Shown one piece after another: positions 1 to 8,758 of a DNA stretch of 43,167 nt. The stretch is taken from positions 1-43,167 of the forward strand of contig NVWQ02000030.1 in the NCBI GenBank assembly GCA_002733715.2, in the 5' to 3' direction. The notes under the pieces are model-generated. The model did not search any database, had not been told where the DNA came from, and saw nothing but the letters and a program-made list of their open reading frames with translations. A program made the translations under genes and the position numbers. Numbering within the stretch: the stretch's first letter is position 1; every line of letters begins with the position of its first letter. The stretch comes from Methylophaga sp. (GTDB lineage Bacteria; Pseudomonadota; Gammaproteobacteria; Nitrosococcales; Methylophagaceae).

Positions 1-6
1 CTAACG

Positions 7-49
7 CCACTGCCCATGGATTCCCATTTTCATGGGAATGACGCAGTGG
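7..49. repeat. Long hairpin beyond the cheD stop
   Basis: Two nested perfect stems are visible: CCACTGC at 7-13 pairs with GCAGTGG at 43-49, and ATTCCCAT at 20-27 pairs with ATGGGAAT at 32-39 around a TTTC loop. The motif pattern ATTCCC...GGGAATGACG is shared with the repeat element at 1622-1767, so this is probably a relative of that family. No T-tract follows on the minus strand, so a role as intrinsic terminator for the chemotaxis operon is possible but not supported. Confidence 0.6.
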
Positions 50-97
50 TTCAGTATATAACCTTGTGATTAGCATTGCCGTTAACATCATCACAAA

Positions 98-727
98 CTA
101 AAATAACTCAACACCACCCGAATCGGGTTGCACATCTAATTCGTGCTGATAAGCCTCTTCGCGGCTAATCAATGTTTCGTTATGCATTGAGCGTAATCTC
201 TTCACTTTCATTTTCCCAGTCGCTGGGTAATACATTACCTTTCTCGGGTAAATATCACCTAAATCTTCTGCTAATAATTGTAGTTGTTCTGTCCGCAAAA
301 AATCATGCACAAACTCTATATTTCTTGCACCCACATCCGATAAATCAGCAATGATTCTGCCGCCACCCGTTAATTTAACTTCTAAATTCTTTCGACTACC
401 GCCATTGGCTAAAATCGTATTGATTAAATGTTCCATCGCATAACCGCCATAGCGTGTTGCTGAATCCATCCAATTGTCGCTAGTATGCTCCGTATGTGCT
501 GGCAACATAAAATGATTCATCCCTCCAATACCAAACACCTTGTCACGAATACATGCTGATACACATGATCCTAAGGTTGTCGCCACTGCTTCGTCTGGAT
601 TGATCGTCACATAATACTCACCCGGCAGTATCTTAGCTGCCCACGTATTATGACGCCGATCCCAATAACGATTAATAGTCTCGAACTCAGATAAACAGGT
701 GGGTTGAGGTGGTCGTTGCGCAACCAT
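98..727 (-). CDS. cheD: CheD, chemoreceptor glutamine deamidase
   Basis: CheD deamidates specific glutamines in chemoreceptor signalling helices and, in some systems, is a CheY-P-regulated adaptation factor; it acts in the cytoplasm. The 209-residue protein carries the family core: the catalytic cysteine in TLGSCVSACI (Cys55), the catalytic histidine in GGMNHFMLP (His72) and the downstream KLTGGGRI segment. It starts two bases after the cheR stop, so it is translated as the last visible gene of the che operon. Its usual partner cheB is not in the window and may lie past position 1. The adjacent receptor is the obvious substrate. The identification is firm; the substrate is inferred. Confidence 0.95.
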   Translation of the reverse strand: MVAQRPPQPTCLSEFETINRYWDRRHNTWAAKILPGEYYVTINPDEAVATTLGSCVSACIRDKVFGIGGMNHFMLPAHTEHTSDNWMDSATRYGGYAMEHLINTILANGGSRKNLEVKLTGGGRIIADLSDVGARNIEFVHDFLRTEQLQLLAEDLGDIYPRKVMYYPATGKMKVKRLRSMHNETLISREEAYQHELDVQPDSGGVELF

Positions 728-729
728 AA

Positions 730-1569
730 TTAAACCTTCTGATAAATGGTATGGCCTAACGATTCAAACCGAGTAGACACTTTATATAAAGTCTCAGAAT
801 GTCCGATGAACAGGTGTGCCTCTGGTACCAAAATATCAGCATAGCGATCGAATAATACTCGTTGAGTATCTTTATCAAAATAAATTACTACATTTCGACA
901 AAACATAAGATCAAATGGTCCATTCATTGGCCATTCTTGCAATAAGTTAAGTCGTTTAAAGGTGATCATTTTTTGCAATTCTGGGTGAACCCGAACCATC
1001 TCAGCATTGTCACCTTTGCCACGCTTGAACCAGCGTTCAATCATATCATCAGGTAAACCTGTAATACGCTCTTCACGATAGACGCCCTTTTTACCATGAG
1101 CAACTACATTGGCATCAAGATCTGTTGCCAATATTTTTACATCCCATTCATCAAAATCAGGGAGCGCTTCTTTTAAAGTGATGGCGATACTGTAGGGTTC
1201 TTCACCTGTCGAGCAACCTGCAGACCAGATCCGCAAGCGTTTATTGTGCCCTTTTTGTTCAATTAATTTAGGAATAAGGGTATCCGCTAAATAATCAAAA
1301 TGGTGTTGCTCACGGAAAAATGCCGTTAGGTTGGTGGTAATGGCGTTGATCATGAACTCTTGTTCATCTTCATCACCTTCTTCTAAAGCGTCACAAAACT
1401 CATCAAATGTGTCAAAACGTCCTTTGCGAATACGTTTAGATAAACGTCCATACACCATATTTTTCTTTGCTTCGGTTAAAACAATACCGGTATGCTCAGA
1501 AACAAATTGGCGAATACGCTCAAAACTAGCATCAGTAAAGTCAAATTCTCGCTCTCGTACTTCAGACAT
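730..1569 (-). CDS. cheR: CheR, chemoreceptor glutamate methyltransferase
   Basis: CheR transfers methyl groups from S-adenosylmethionine to receptor glutamates for adaptation. The 279 residues match the usual length. An N-terminal helical domain is followed by the canonical TTNLTAFFRE (78-87), the SAM-binding SAGCSTGEEPYS (116-127) and the late motif FCRNVVIYFD. An AAGGA-like ribosome site lies upstream of the ATG. The gene sits downstream of a receptor whose last five residues (EWDEF) resemble the tether bound by the beta-subdomain of pentapeptide-dependent CheR proteins. Whether this CheR has that binding site was not verified. The 214-base gap to the receptor gene holds a mobile-type repeat (1622-1767). 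Confidence 0.97.
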   Translation of the reverse strand: MSEVREREFDFTDASFERIRQFVSEHTGIVLTEAKKNMVYGRLSKRIRKGRFDTFDEFCDALEEGDEDEQEFMINAITTNLTAFFREQHHFDYLADTLIPKLIEQKGHNKRLRIWSAGCSTGEEPYSIAITLKEALPDFDEWDVKILATDLDANVVAHGKKGVYREERITGLPDDMIERWFKRGKGDNAEMVRVHPELQKMITFKRLNLLQEWPMNGPFDLMFCRNVVIYFDKDTQRVLFDRYADILVPEAHLFIGHSETLYKVSTRFESLGHTIYQKV

Positions 1570-1621
1570 AATATTTCTAAAATCCTTTATCCAATTATTC
1601 TCTCATCATCATTACAGGTAG

Positions 1622-1767
1622 ATACCCATGATCATTCAAGATACAAACAATCATGGCCGCTCCCGTCATCCCCGAGATCTTTTATCGGGGATCTGGTGTG
1701 GATTCCCGCTTAAAGCATGCGGGAATGACGAAGGAGTAGAAGCTACAGATTGATTTCACTTGGTTAT
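1622..1767. repeat. MITE-like inverted-repeat element, copy 1
   Basis: About 146 bp lying between the receptor gene and cheR. The left end reads ATACCCATGATCATTCAA and the right end, reverse-complemented, reads ATAACCAAGTGAAATCAA. Inside are GC-rich hairpins: CCCCGAGATC/GATCTGGGG-like arms around 1670-1692 and ATTCCCGC...GCGGGAAT around 1702-1725. Two related elements are at 14524-14684 and 32419-32586. There is no coding capacity of note, so it would be non-autonomous. It adds hairpins inside the transcript between receptor and cheR. Confidence 0.6.
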
Positions 1768-1783
1768 GTTTAGTAGCTCGCCC

Positions 1784-4327
1784 TTAAAACTCATCCCACT
1801 CATCATCATCTTGCGATACGGCTGCCGGTTTTGGCTTGGGTGTTGCTTTAGACTTTTTTGCTGCGGGCTTTTCTTTTTTAGTAGCAGGTGCTTTTTTTGG
1901 CGCTACTTCAGCTTTGACTTCAGCGATGCTAGCTTGAGATGATTGATTAACCGTAAAGAAAGAAATAAGTTTTTGTAAACCTCTACCCTGCTCATCCAAT
2001 GATTCACTGGCTGCAGCCGCTTGCTCAACTAATGCCGCATTTTGTTGCGTCATTTCATCCATTTGGCTGACCGCTTTATTGACTTGCTCAATGCCTTGCG
2101 TTTGTTCCGAACCGGCGGCTGCAATTTCAGAAATAATGTCACCCACTTTTTTCGAGCTAGCCACAATTTCTTCTAAGGTTCGGCCTGATTCATCCACCAG
2201 CATTGAGCCTTCTTTCACTTTCTCGCCACTGTCATTAATTAATTCTTTGATTTCTTTTGCTGCTGAGGCTGAGCGCTGTGCTAAATTACGCACTTCAGAT
2301 GCCACCACCGCAAAGCCTCGACCTTGTTCACCGGCACGTGCCGCTTCAACCGCTGCATTCAATGCTAATAAGTTTGTTTGGAAAGCAATCTCATCAATTA
2401 CCCCAATAATATCGGTCACTTTTTTACTTGATGCACTAATCCCCGCCATCGCGGCAATGGCTTCTTTTATAACTGAGCCCCCTTTTTCAGCTTGTTCTCG
2501 GCTTGATGAAGCAAGTTGATTGGCTTGGCGAGCATTGTCTGCATTTTGCCTTACTGTACTGGTTAGCTCTTCCATACTAGATGCAGTTTCTTCTAACGAT
2601 GATGCTTGTGATTCTGTGCGCTGGCTTAAGTCTAGGTTACCCTCAGAAATTTCGGTCGCAGCAGTGCTAATACTGTCTGCAGACTCATTAATTTCTTCCA
2701 TCGTTTCTGACAATTTCTCTACTGTAGTATTAAGTGCAACGGCTAAGGTATTAAAAGCCCCTAAATATTCCGATTCATCTACGGTTTTCGTTAAATCCCC
2801 CTCCGCTAAGGCCTGCGTAATGCGTATTGCCTCAGTAGTTGGCTTTAACATGGCATCCATAATATTATTTAAACCTTCTGCCACCACCTTAATAAAACCG
2901 TCGTATTCTTCAATATTAAGACGCTGTTCAAGCTCACCATCCTGCGCCGATTTTATAACTTCTTGTATCGTTGCTTCAGCATTGACTTGATCGGTAATAT
3001 CTCGCCACTCAACCATATTGCCCATGTAGTTGCCATCAGCATCAACAATCGCCGTAGCATTGAGATCAAAATGGATATCTAATAGCTGAATCTGGTTTCG
3101 GTATGGTAGATTATCTAAGTCCGATAAAATACCTCTTTGTAACGAAGAATCTTTATGGAAATCATCAATACAGGTTCCTACCAGTTTGCTCAAATCAAGT
3201 CTAGGAAACACTTTACGCAATTCCGGTAGTCTATTTGACAATAAAGTCATCACGGCTGGATTAGCAAAAGTAATCACAAGATCTGCATCACAAATCATTA
3301 ACGCCGTTGATGCGCCTTCGACAGCTGATTGTAATCGACTTACCTCTATTGCCTGTTTAGCAGTTTCAGCTTCTGCATTAACTTGGTCAGTGATATCTTT
3401 CCACTCAACCATATTGCCCATATAGTTACCATCTGCATCAACAATCGCCGTCGCATTGAGATCAAAATGAATATCTAACAACTGAATTTGGTTTCGATAT
3501 GGCAAATTAGCTAAATCAGATAAAACGCCTCGTTGCAATGACGGATCTTGATGAAAATCATCAATACAAGTCCCTATTAATTTACTCAAATCAATTGCAG
3601 GGAATACTTTGCGTAACTCCGGCAAGCGGTTTGTTAATAAACTCATTACCGCTGGGTTTGCATAAGTAATCACTAGGTCTTTATCACACATCATTAATGC
3701 GGTGCTTGCACCATCTACTGCCGCACGCATTACCATTAATTCTTGTTGTGTCTTATCTTGATTTGTCATTTCATTCGTCTCCATCGACTCATATGCTTCT
3801 AACATAATTGTTACTACTTTATTTAGGGTGTTTTGCCATGCTTGCTCGAACTCTTTTTTCCATAAATCATCAGAAATCTCAGCCAATACTGCCAATAAAT
3901 TTTCTGCAAATAGTGGGTAATGCTCGGCTGTGCCGCTATGATCAATATGCATCACGGAAATACTAAATAAGTAATCGTTTAATATTTCAGGTTTACGCAG
4001 GTTTTGTACCAGTAGTTCTAAGGAAGCCAGCATATTTTTCTGCTGCCCGCTCTTTGAAACACCGTCAAACACTGATTTCACCTCAGGATACTCTGAGAAC
4101 ATGCGCTCATAGAATCGAGCAGCTAGCGCCTCACTCTTTGATGATAAAGCGGCAATACTTTCTTCTACTAATTCAATATCAGTCTTAATATTTGCCTTTT
4201 TACTAGGTGAATCACGCCTTGTTCGAGTCCGCTTCTTCACTGCTTGCTTCTTGAGCTTCACTTCGGGTTCGCCCTCACTAAGCCACGCGAGCGGATCATC
4301 GCCCATCGGTTTTTTCTTCTCAGCCAT
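1784..4327 (-). CDS. Soluble globin-PAS-PAS chemoreceptor with C-terminal CheR tether
   Basis: An 847-residue methyl-accepting protein with no transmembrane segment, so the array should be cytoplasmic. Domains in order: a DDPLAWL motif (10-16) and a K/R-rich tail (24-45); a flavohemoglobin-type globin (about 52-182) that keeps B10 Tyr73, CD1 Phe87, E7 Gln96, proximal F8 His127 and G5 Tyr137; two nearly identical PAS domains (about 200-320 and 332-452) each with an FHxD motif; HAMP-like linker helices; and the signalling hairpin with [20 protein letters not shown]. The last 45 or so residues are a Lys/Ala/Pro-rich linker ending in EWDEF, matching the xWxxF tether of receptors that recruit CheR. 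The start codon overlaps the parA stop (TAATG). Haem binding and O2/NO sensing are inferred from the conserved pocket. Confidence 0.9.
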   Translation of the reverse strand: MAEKKKPMGDDPLAWLSEGEPEVKLKKQAVKKRTRTRRDSPSKKANIKTDIELVEESIAALSSKSEALAARFYERMFSEYPEVKSVFDGVSKSGQQKNMLASLELLVQNLRKPEILNDYLFSISVMHIDHSGTAEHYPLFAENLLAVLAEISDDLWKKEFEQAWQNTLNKVVTIMLEAYESMETNEMTNQDKTQQELMVMRAAVDGASTALMMCDKDLVITYANPAVMSLLTNRLPELRKVFPAIDLSKLIGTCIDDFHQDPSLQRGVLSDLANLPYRNQIQLLDIHFDLNATAIVDADGNYMGNMVEWKDITDQVNAEAETAKQAIEVSRLQSAVEGASTALMICDADLVITFANPAVMTLLSNRLPELRKVFPRLDLSKLVGTCIDDFHKDSSLQRGILSDLDNLPYRNQIQLLDIHFDLNATAIVDADGNYMGNMVEWRDITDQVNAEATIQEVIKSAQDGELEQRLNIEEYDGFIKVVAEGLNNIMDAMLKPTTEAIRITQALAEGDLTKTVDESEYLGAFNTLAVALNTTVEKLSETMEEINESADSISTAATEISEGNLDLSQRTESQASSLEETASSMEELTSTVRQNADNARQANQLASSSREQAEKGGSVIKEAIAAMAGISASSKKVTDIIGVIDEIAFQTNLLALNAAVEAARAGEQGRGFAVVASEVRNLAQRSASAAKEIKELINDSGEKVKEGSMLVDESGRTLEEIVASSKKVGDIISEIAAAGSEQTQGIEQVNKAVSQMDEMTQQNAALVEQAAAASESLDEQGRGLQKLISFFTVNQSSQASIAEVKAEVAPKKAPATKKEKPAAKKSKATPKPKPAAVSQDDDEWDEF
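2986..3745 (-). repeat. Tandem duplication encoding the two PAS domains
   Basis: The DNA from about 2986 and from about 3382 is closely matched over roughly 360 bases, with a period of 396 bp (132 codons). Both copies encode segments such as [26 protein letters not shown] and [16 protein letters not shown]. Most differences are in third codon positions, which indicates an in-frame internal duplication kept under protein-level selection. Confidence 0.85.
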
Positions 4328-5085
4328 TAGCTGGTTCTCCCTTTCAAAAGGTCTTGAGCAAGCGCTGAATAATCCTCTGCTCCTGCACTTGTATTTTTAT
4401 AATCGAATATTGTTTGCCCAAAACTTGGGCTTTCCGCTAACGATACATTTTCTCGAATCATGGTATTCAGTACTCTCCCTGGAAAATACTTTAAAATTTT
4501 ATTTCTGACTTCTTGTGTCAAGCGTCTGCGTAACTGCATTCGTGTTGAAACAAGCCATAATTTAATGGTTTGTCCGCTAAAAGATTCTGAACGTTTCAAA
4601 ATCTGCATCATGCGTGATAAACCATGTAGCGATAGATAATCGCCTGAAATAGGGATTAACACTTCAGTTGCAGCAAACATGGCATTCATGCCCAGTAAGC
4701 CTGAAGAGGGTGGGCAATCGATTAATACAAAATCTTGTTCAGACAAACTGGATATTTCTATCGCTTTTTGTAATATATAGGCTCGCTCAGATCCACCTTC
4801 CGTAATATGCTCAAAATCAGCAAGTCTTTTTCCTGCTGGTACTACCGTTAGATTGTCTTTTACAGGCAAAGTCAATTCATCAAGATGTATATCATCTAGT
4901 AGCACTTCATCAAGCCCAGGCAATGTCGCATCCAAGCCATACCCTGTTGCTATTTGACCTTGTGGGTCCATGTCCAATAAGGCAACCTTTTGCCCCGCCA
5001 ACGCCAAAGCATGACCGAGATTAATGGTCGTAGTGGTTTTTCCTACTCCGCCTTTTTGATTCATGATAGCTATTACTCTGCTCAT
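4327..5085 (-). CDS. ParA-family ATPase of the chemotaxis operon
   Basis: A 252-residue ParA/MinD-superfamily ATPase. It has the deviant Walker [10 protein letters not shown] (11-19, with signature Lys11 and catalytic-loop Lys16), Walker A' LLDMDPQGQ and Walker B VLIDCPPS, plus a basic LRRRLTQEV stretch that could bind DNA non-specifically. There is no adjacent parB. It lies between cheW and a soluble receptor and overlaps the receptor start (TAATG). Chemotaxis-linked ParA proteins (PpfA in Rhodobacter, ParC in Vibrio) position receptor arrays. With a cytoplasmic receptor as the coupled gene, a PpfA-like partitioning role is the best guess. The ParA family call is certain; the cargo is inferred. 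Confidence 0.92.
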   Translation of the reverse strand: MSRVIAIMNQKGGVGKTTTTINLGHALALAGQKVALLDMDPQGQIATGYGLDATLPGLDEVLLDDIHLDELTLPVKDNLTVVPAGKRLADFEHITEGGSERAYILQKAIEISSLSEQDFVLIDCPPSSGLLGMNAMFAATEVLIPISGDYLSLHGLSRMMQILKRSESFSGQTIKLWLVSTRMQLRRRLTQEVRNKILKYFPGRVLNTMIRENVSLAESPSFGQTIFDYKNTSAGAEDYSALAQDLLKGRTS

Positions 5086-5099
5086 TTTGTTACGTGGGC

Positions 5100-5588
5100 T
5101 TAACCCAAGGCCTCAACACGTAATAAGCGATCTATATTAAGAATCATCATCATGTCACTACCAATAGAGACTAAGCCTGAAATAAAATCTGTACTTATGG
5201 TTGTACCGAAATCTGGGGACGGTTTTATCTCTTCCGGTAATATATTGTGTGCATCCGACACACCATCTACGACAATACCCACCGTGCGTTGCACGCCTTC
5301 ACCTACATTTAATACCACTACAACTGTTGTTGGCGTATATTCACGTGCGGGCATTTCAAAGCGGAGGCGTAAATCAACTATGGGAACAATCGTTCCTCTT
5401 AAATTTAATACCCCACAAAGATAATCAGGTGTATTGGGAATGTGAGTTACACTTTCCCAGCCTTTTATTTCTTGCACCCGTAAAATTTCCACGCCATATT
5501 CTTCTTCGCCAAGTAGAAAAGTTAAATATTGCTCAGTTCTGTCATCAACATCACTTAAGAAATCATTTGATTGTTGTAATTCACTCAT
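5100..5588 (-). CDS. cheW: CheW, chemotaxis coupling protein
   Basis: CheW is the adaptor that links receptors to CheA in the array. The 162-residue protein is a single CheW/SH3-like domain: EQYLTFLLGEEEYGVEIL at the start, then the family's GVLNLRGTIVPIVDLR and a C-terminal LNIDRLLRVE. It follows cheA by 11 bases and precedes the parA gene by 14 bases, consistent with one transcript. It is slightly longer than a minimal CheW because of an N-terminal acidic leader of about 20 residues. Confidence 0.96.
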   Translation of the reverse strand: MSELQQSNDFLSDVDDRTEQYLTFLLGEEEYGVEILRVQEIKGWESVTHIPNTPDYLCGVLNLRGTIVPIVDLRLRFEMPAREYTPTTVVVVLNVGEGVQRTVGIVVDGVSDAHNILPEEIKPSPDFGTTISTDFISGLVSIGSDMMMILNIDRLLRVEALG

Positions 5589-5599
5589 CGTGTTTCTCC

Positions 5600-7690
5600 T
5601 TAAGCCGCATGCTCATTATTTGTAATAACTTTTGCTAATGATGGATCACGATAGAGTGCCATTAGCCCTGGCACATCAAGAATTAAAGCAACGGTGCCAT
5701 CACCTAATATTGTTGCCCCCGACAAACCTATAACTTTTCGATAATTTGTCTCTAGACTTTTAATAACAACTTGTTGTTGACCCAATAAATCATCAATAAA
5801 TAGGCCTATTTTTTGACCTTCACCCTCAACAATGACCAATAACCCTTCTTCTAAGTCTGTTGTTGTAGGCGTCAAATTAAAAATGTCATATAAGCGAATA
5901 ACAGGCACATATTCATCACGCAACGGATAAAGCTCACCCTTAGCTGATACATATTTCATATCACTCTCTTTCACTTCTAATGTTTCAATAATAGAAATCA
6001 GAGGAATAATGTAATTTTCGTTGGCAACGCGAATGGTTTGCCCATCCATAATGGCAAGCGTTAAAGGTAAGCGAATAGTAAATGTAGAGCCTTCCCCACG
6101 TTTAGACTTGATTTCAACACTGCCACCTAGGCCGGTAATATTACTGCGCACCACGTCCATACCTACGCCTCGACCCGATATATCAGTGACCACATCCGCC
6201 GTCGAAAAACCTGGCAAGAAAATCAATTCATGTATTTTTTCTGGGCTTAATTCTGCATCGGCCTCTACTAGGCCTTTTTCTACTGCTTTGCTAAATATTT
6301 TTTCTTCATTCAGACCCGCACCATCATCAACAATTTCAATAATAATATTGCCACCTTGATGATAAGCATTTAGCTGAATAGTACCGGTTTCATCTTTACC
6401 TGCAGCTAATCTGACCTCGGGCGTTTCTAAACCATGATCAAGTGAATTACGCACTAAATGAACTAATGGATCACCTATTTTCTCCATCACGGTTTTATCA
6501 AGCTCTGTTTGTTCACCCGTCAATTTAAGCTCTACTTTTTTACCTGACTTGTCAGATAAATCATGAACTAATCTTGGGAATCGGTTAAATGCAAAGCTAA
6601 TAGGTAACATGCGAATTCGCATGATCGCTTCTTGCATTTCACGGCTATTTCGTTCTAATTGTGCTAATCCATCAATAAGTTGAGGCAACATACCTGGCAC
6701 AAAATTATCACCAATCTGGCTTAACATTGATTGCGTAATAACCAGCTCACCGACTAGATTAATCAGTGAGTCGACTTTATCTGTTCCTACCCGAATAGAG
6801 GTTGCAGCCGGAGCAGATGTTGCTGCTTTTTTAGCCACCGCTTTAACGGGTGCAGCTACTTGTTCTGATTTGCTCTCTTGTTGAACCTCAGCCACAGGTT
6901 CTGCTATATTTTCATCTAGCTGTGCGACGGCTATTTCAACCTTTGTGGGCTCTTGCAGAATAACTTCAATAGATAAATCACAGTCATCGTCTACCCATTC
7001 AAATATCTCTACAACTTCTTCTTTAGGAACATTACCTTTCAAGGTAAGCTGCCATGAAAGATAACTATCTTCTGGCTCTAGGTCAGCAAAGTCAGGTAAT
7101 CCATCATCACTTACCCGTGATGTTAAGTCACCTAAACTTGCAAGCTCACGTAACATTCGAACAGGATCGTTACCTGTTTGGAATAAATGTTTGTGGGGAT
7201 GAAATTTAATTTCCCACCCTGCTATTTTCTGCTCAGGGCTTGCCTCAACAGCAGCGGCGTTAATAGTACTTTCATCGGCAGAATCGGCTACTTCTGCTTT
7301 TTCACCCGCCAGCATGGCTTCAAGTCGCTGATTGACCTCAGCAATACGTTCTTCATCTGTATCGGTTTTTTGTTGTACCGCTGATAGCATTTCTCGCAAT
7401 ACATCAACTGCTTCTAAAAGCAAATTAGTAGAATCTGACGTTACTTCTCGCTGACCATTACGCATTTCATCTAGCAGCGTTTCCATCACATGAGTGAATT
7501 CAGATACAGCCATAAATCCAAACGTACCCGCGCCACCTTTTATTGAGTGAGCGGCTCTGAAGATAGTGTTAATAGCCTCAACATCTGCAGCTCCTTCAGC
7601 TAAGTTTAAAAGGCCACTTTCCATGGCATCTAAACCCTCGAAGCTCTCTTCGAAAAAAACATCGTGAAATTGTGAAATATCAATACTCAT
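5600..7690 (-). CDS. cheA: CheA, chemotaxis histidine kinase
   Basis: A 696-residue CheA. The P1 domain carries the phospho-accepting His48 in FRAAHSIKGGAGTFGF. A central region around 155-245 (WEIKFHPHKHLFQTGNDP) is a P2-like segment of the type seen in CheA proteins of operons with cheD and soluble receptors. An Ala/Val-rich linker leads to the P3 dimerisation helices, the P4 ATPase (HLVRNSLDHG, VDDGAGL, GRGVGMDVV) and the P5 CheW-like domain. The domain order and length are normal for a canonical CheA, which phosphorylates CheY and CheB. It is followed by cheW 11 bases later. Confidence 0.97.
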   Translation of the reverse strand: MSIDISQFHDVFFEESFEGLDAMESGLLNLAEGAADVEAINTIFRAAHSIKGGAGTFGFMAVSEFTHVMETLLDEMRNGQREVTSDSTNLLLEAVDVLREMLSAVQQKTDTDEERIAEVNQRLEAMLAGEKAEVADSADESTINAAAVEASPEQKIAGWEIKFHPHKHLFQTGNDPVRMLRELASLGDLTSRVSDDGLPDFADLEPEDSYLSWQLTLKGNVPKEEVVEIFEWVDDDCDLSIEVILQEPTKVEIAVAQLDENIAEPVAEVQQESKSEQVAAPVKAVAKKAATSAPAATSIRVGTDKVDSLINLVGELVITQSMLSQIGDNFVPGMLPQLIDGLAQLERNSREMQEAIMRIRMLPISFAFNRFPRLVHDLSDKSGKKVELKLTGEQTELDKTVMEKIGDPLVHLVRNSLDHGLETPEVRLAAGKDETGTIQLNAYHQGGNIIIEIVDDGAGLNEEKIFSKAVEKGLVEADAELSPEKIHELIFLPGFSTADVVTDISGRGVGMDVVRSNITGLGGSVEIKSKRGEGSTFTIRLPLTLAIMDGQTIRVANENYIIPLISIIETLEVKESDMKYVSAKGELYPLRDEYVPVIRLYDIFNLTPTTTDLEEGLLVIVEGEGQKIGLFIDDLLGQQQVVIKSLETNYRKVIGLSGATILGDGTVALILDVPGLMALYRDPSLAKVITNNEHAA

Positions 7691-7768
7691 AGGTTGTTCC
7701 TGCTAAATTTAGGGTGTAACTTCCCTGTGGACTCATAATAAGTCATTGTTTTTTATGGGATACTTGTT

Positions 7769-8131
7769 TTATCCTAGCACTTTCTTTATTGTCGCTAATA
7801 ATTGATCTGGGTTAAAAGGTTTAACCAGCCAACCCGTTGCGCCTGCTGCACGGCCTTCTTGTTTTTTATCCATTCCCGCTTCAGTTGTTAACACCAAAAT
7901 CGGAGTAAACTTAAATGTGGGCAAGGTGCGTAACTCTCGTGTCAATGTAAGACCATCCATCACCGGCATATTTACATCCGTTAACACCAAGTCAAACGAT
8001 CGTGTTTTTGCAATATCTAATGCTTGTTTACCATCTGCCGCATCTGTCACCGTGTGACCCGCAGCCTTCAAAGTAAACGACACCATTTGTCGCATTGAAG
8101 CTGAATCATCAACTGCTAAAATATTCGCCAT
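7769..8131 (-). CDS. cheY: CheY-type single-domain response regulator
   Basis: A 120-residue receiver domain with the acidic pair Asp8-Asp9, phospho-acceptor Asp52 (LTDVNMP), Thr82/Thr83 and Lys104 (WLVKPF). It has no output domain, so it should act by binding a target, classically FliM at the flagellar switch. It lies between a STAS gene and cheA. No cheZ phosphatase gene is present in the window, so dephosphorylation must rely on intrinsic decay or on a gene elsewhere. Motor control is inferred, since soluble-receptor operons sometimes control other outputs. Confidence 0.93.
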   Translation of the reverse strand: MANILAVDDSASMRQMVSFTLKAAGHTVTDAADGKQALDIAKTRSFDLVLTDVNMPVMDGLTLTRELRTLPTFKFTPILVLTTEAGMDKKQEGRAAGATGWLVKPFNPDQLLATIKKVLG

Positions 8132-8197
8132 AGCTTCTTTTTCTCCTTAATAGACATCTCACTGTCTTATTTACATCGACTATCGTATCAATACTCT

Positions 8198-8485
8198 TTA
8201 ATGAGTAAGTTCAACCGAATCGCCTTCTAAATTCATCAACCCTGCTAAACCTAATAATTTGGCACTGCGTATAAATGCCTCACTGGGTTCATTCCACTCT
8301 AGTGTTTGTTCTTTTGAATAGGCATAAATCATTTGCAGTGCAGCAGCATCAATACGCTCGATTTGACTCACATCAAATTGGATTTCATGACCCTCTGATA
8401 ACTCCATTAAGATTTGTGTATGTAAATCACCTACACCACTAATGCCTAACGTATCACCACACTCAATTATTTTTGCTTTTGCCAT
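8198..8485 (-). CDS. Small STAS-domain protein
   Basis: A 95-residue single STAS domain, as in anti-anti-sigma factors (SpoIIAA type), visible in IQFDVSQIERIDAAALQMIY. At the position where classical antagonists carry the phosphorylatable serine (D-[ST]-[ST]-G) this protein reads D46-A47-A48-A49, so regulation by serine phosphorylation looks unlikely. It stands 66 bases upstream of cheY and directly follows a 61-residue unknown ORF in a sigma-54-driven operon. Small STAS genes beside cheY/cheA occur in other gammaproteobacterial chemotaxis clusters. Its role here, perhaps as a scaffold or array component, is unknown. Confidence 0.85.
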   Translation of the reverse strand: MAKAKIIECGDTLGISGVGDLHTQILMELSEGHEIQFDVSQIERIDAAALQMIYAYSKEQTLEWNEPSEAFIRSAKLLGLAGLMNLEGDSVELTH

Positions 8486-8506
8486 TTTTACCTCAACCCT
8501 ATTCTG

Positions 8507-8692
8507 TTAGTAGCGTATAAAATAATCACTATAAGTCTGTAAAGTATCGTTCCATCTCTCACCTTTCACACTCTGTTTATGAGCCAAAGGTGAGTCGGCT
8601 AATCTTGCCGCTTTACCATTGCCACCTAGCCGCTTGTTTAGATCATTACCTTGATAGGAAATATTATTTATAATCTCTTTAATCCCCATCAT
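8507..8692 (-). CDS. Small protein of unknown function, first gene of the che operon
   Basis: A 61-residue ORF I do not recognise. It begins MMGIKEI and ends in an aromatic stretch (YSDYFIRY). A GGAG ribosome site stands about 8-11 bases before the tandem ATG codons. The stop lies 21 bases before the STAS start. It is the first reading frame after the near-consensus sigma-54 promoter at 8759-8775. The middle (NGKAARLADSPLAHK) is polar and there is no signal peptide or membrane segment. Position and ribosome site favour a real gene, but composition alone does not prove it. Confidence 0.5.
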   Translation of the reverse strand: MMGIKEIINNISYQGNDLNKRLGGNGKAARLADSPLAHKQSVKGERWNDTLQTYSDYFIRY

Positions 8693-8758
8693 ATCTACGT
8701 CTCCATCTACTTATGCTTTATTAAAAGCTACTAATTATTATTACTGTAGTAACAATAA

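Noticed and set aside
1492-1713. Plus-strand ORF across the cheR start and repeat copy 1
   Set aside because: It runs antisense to cheR and through the repeat hairpins, with no recognisable protein features.
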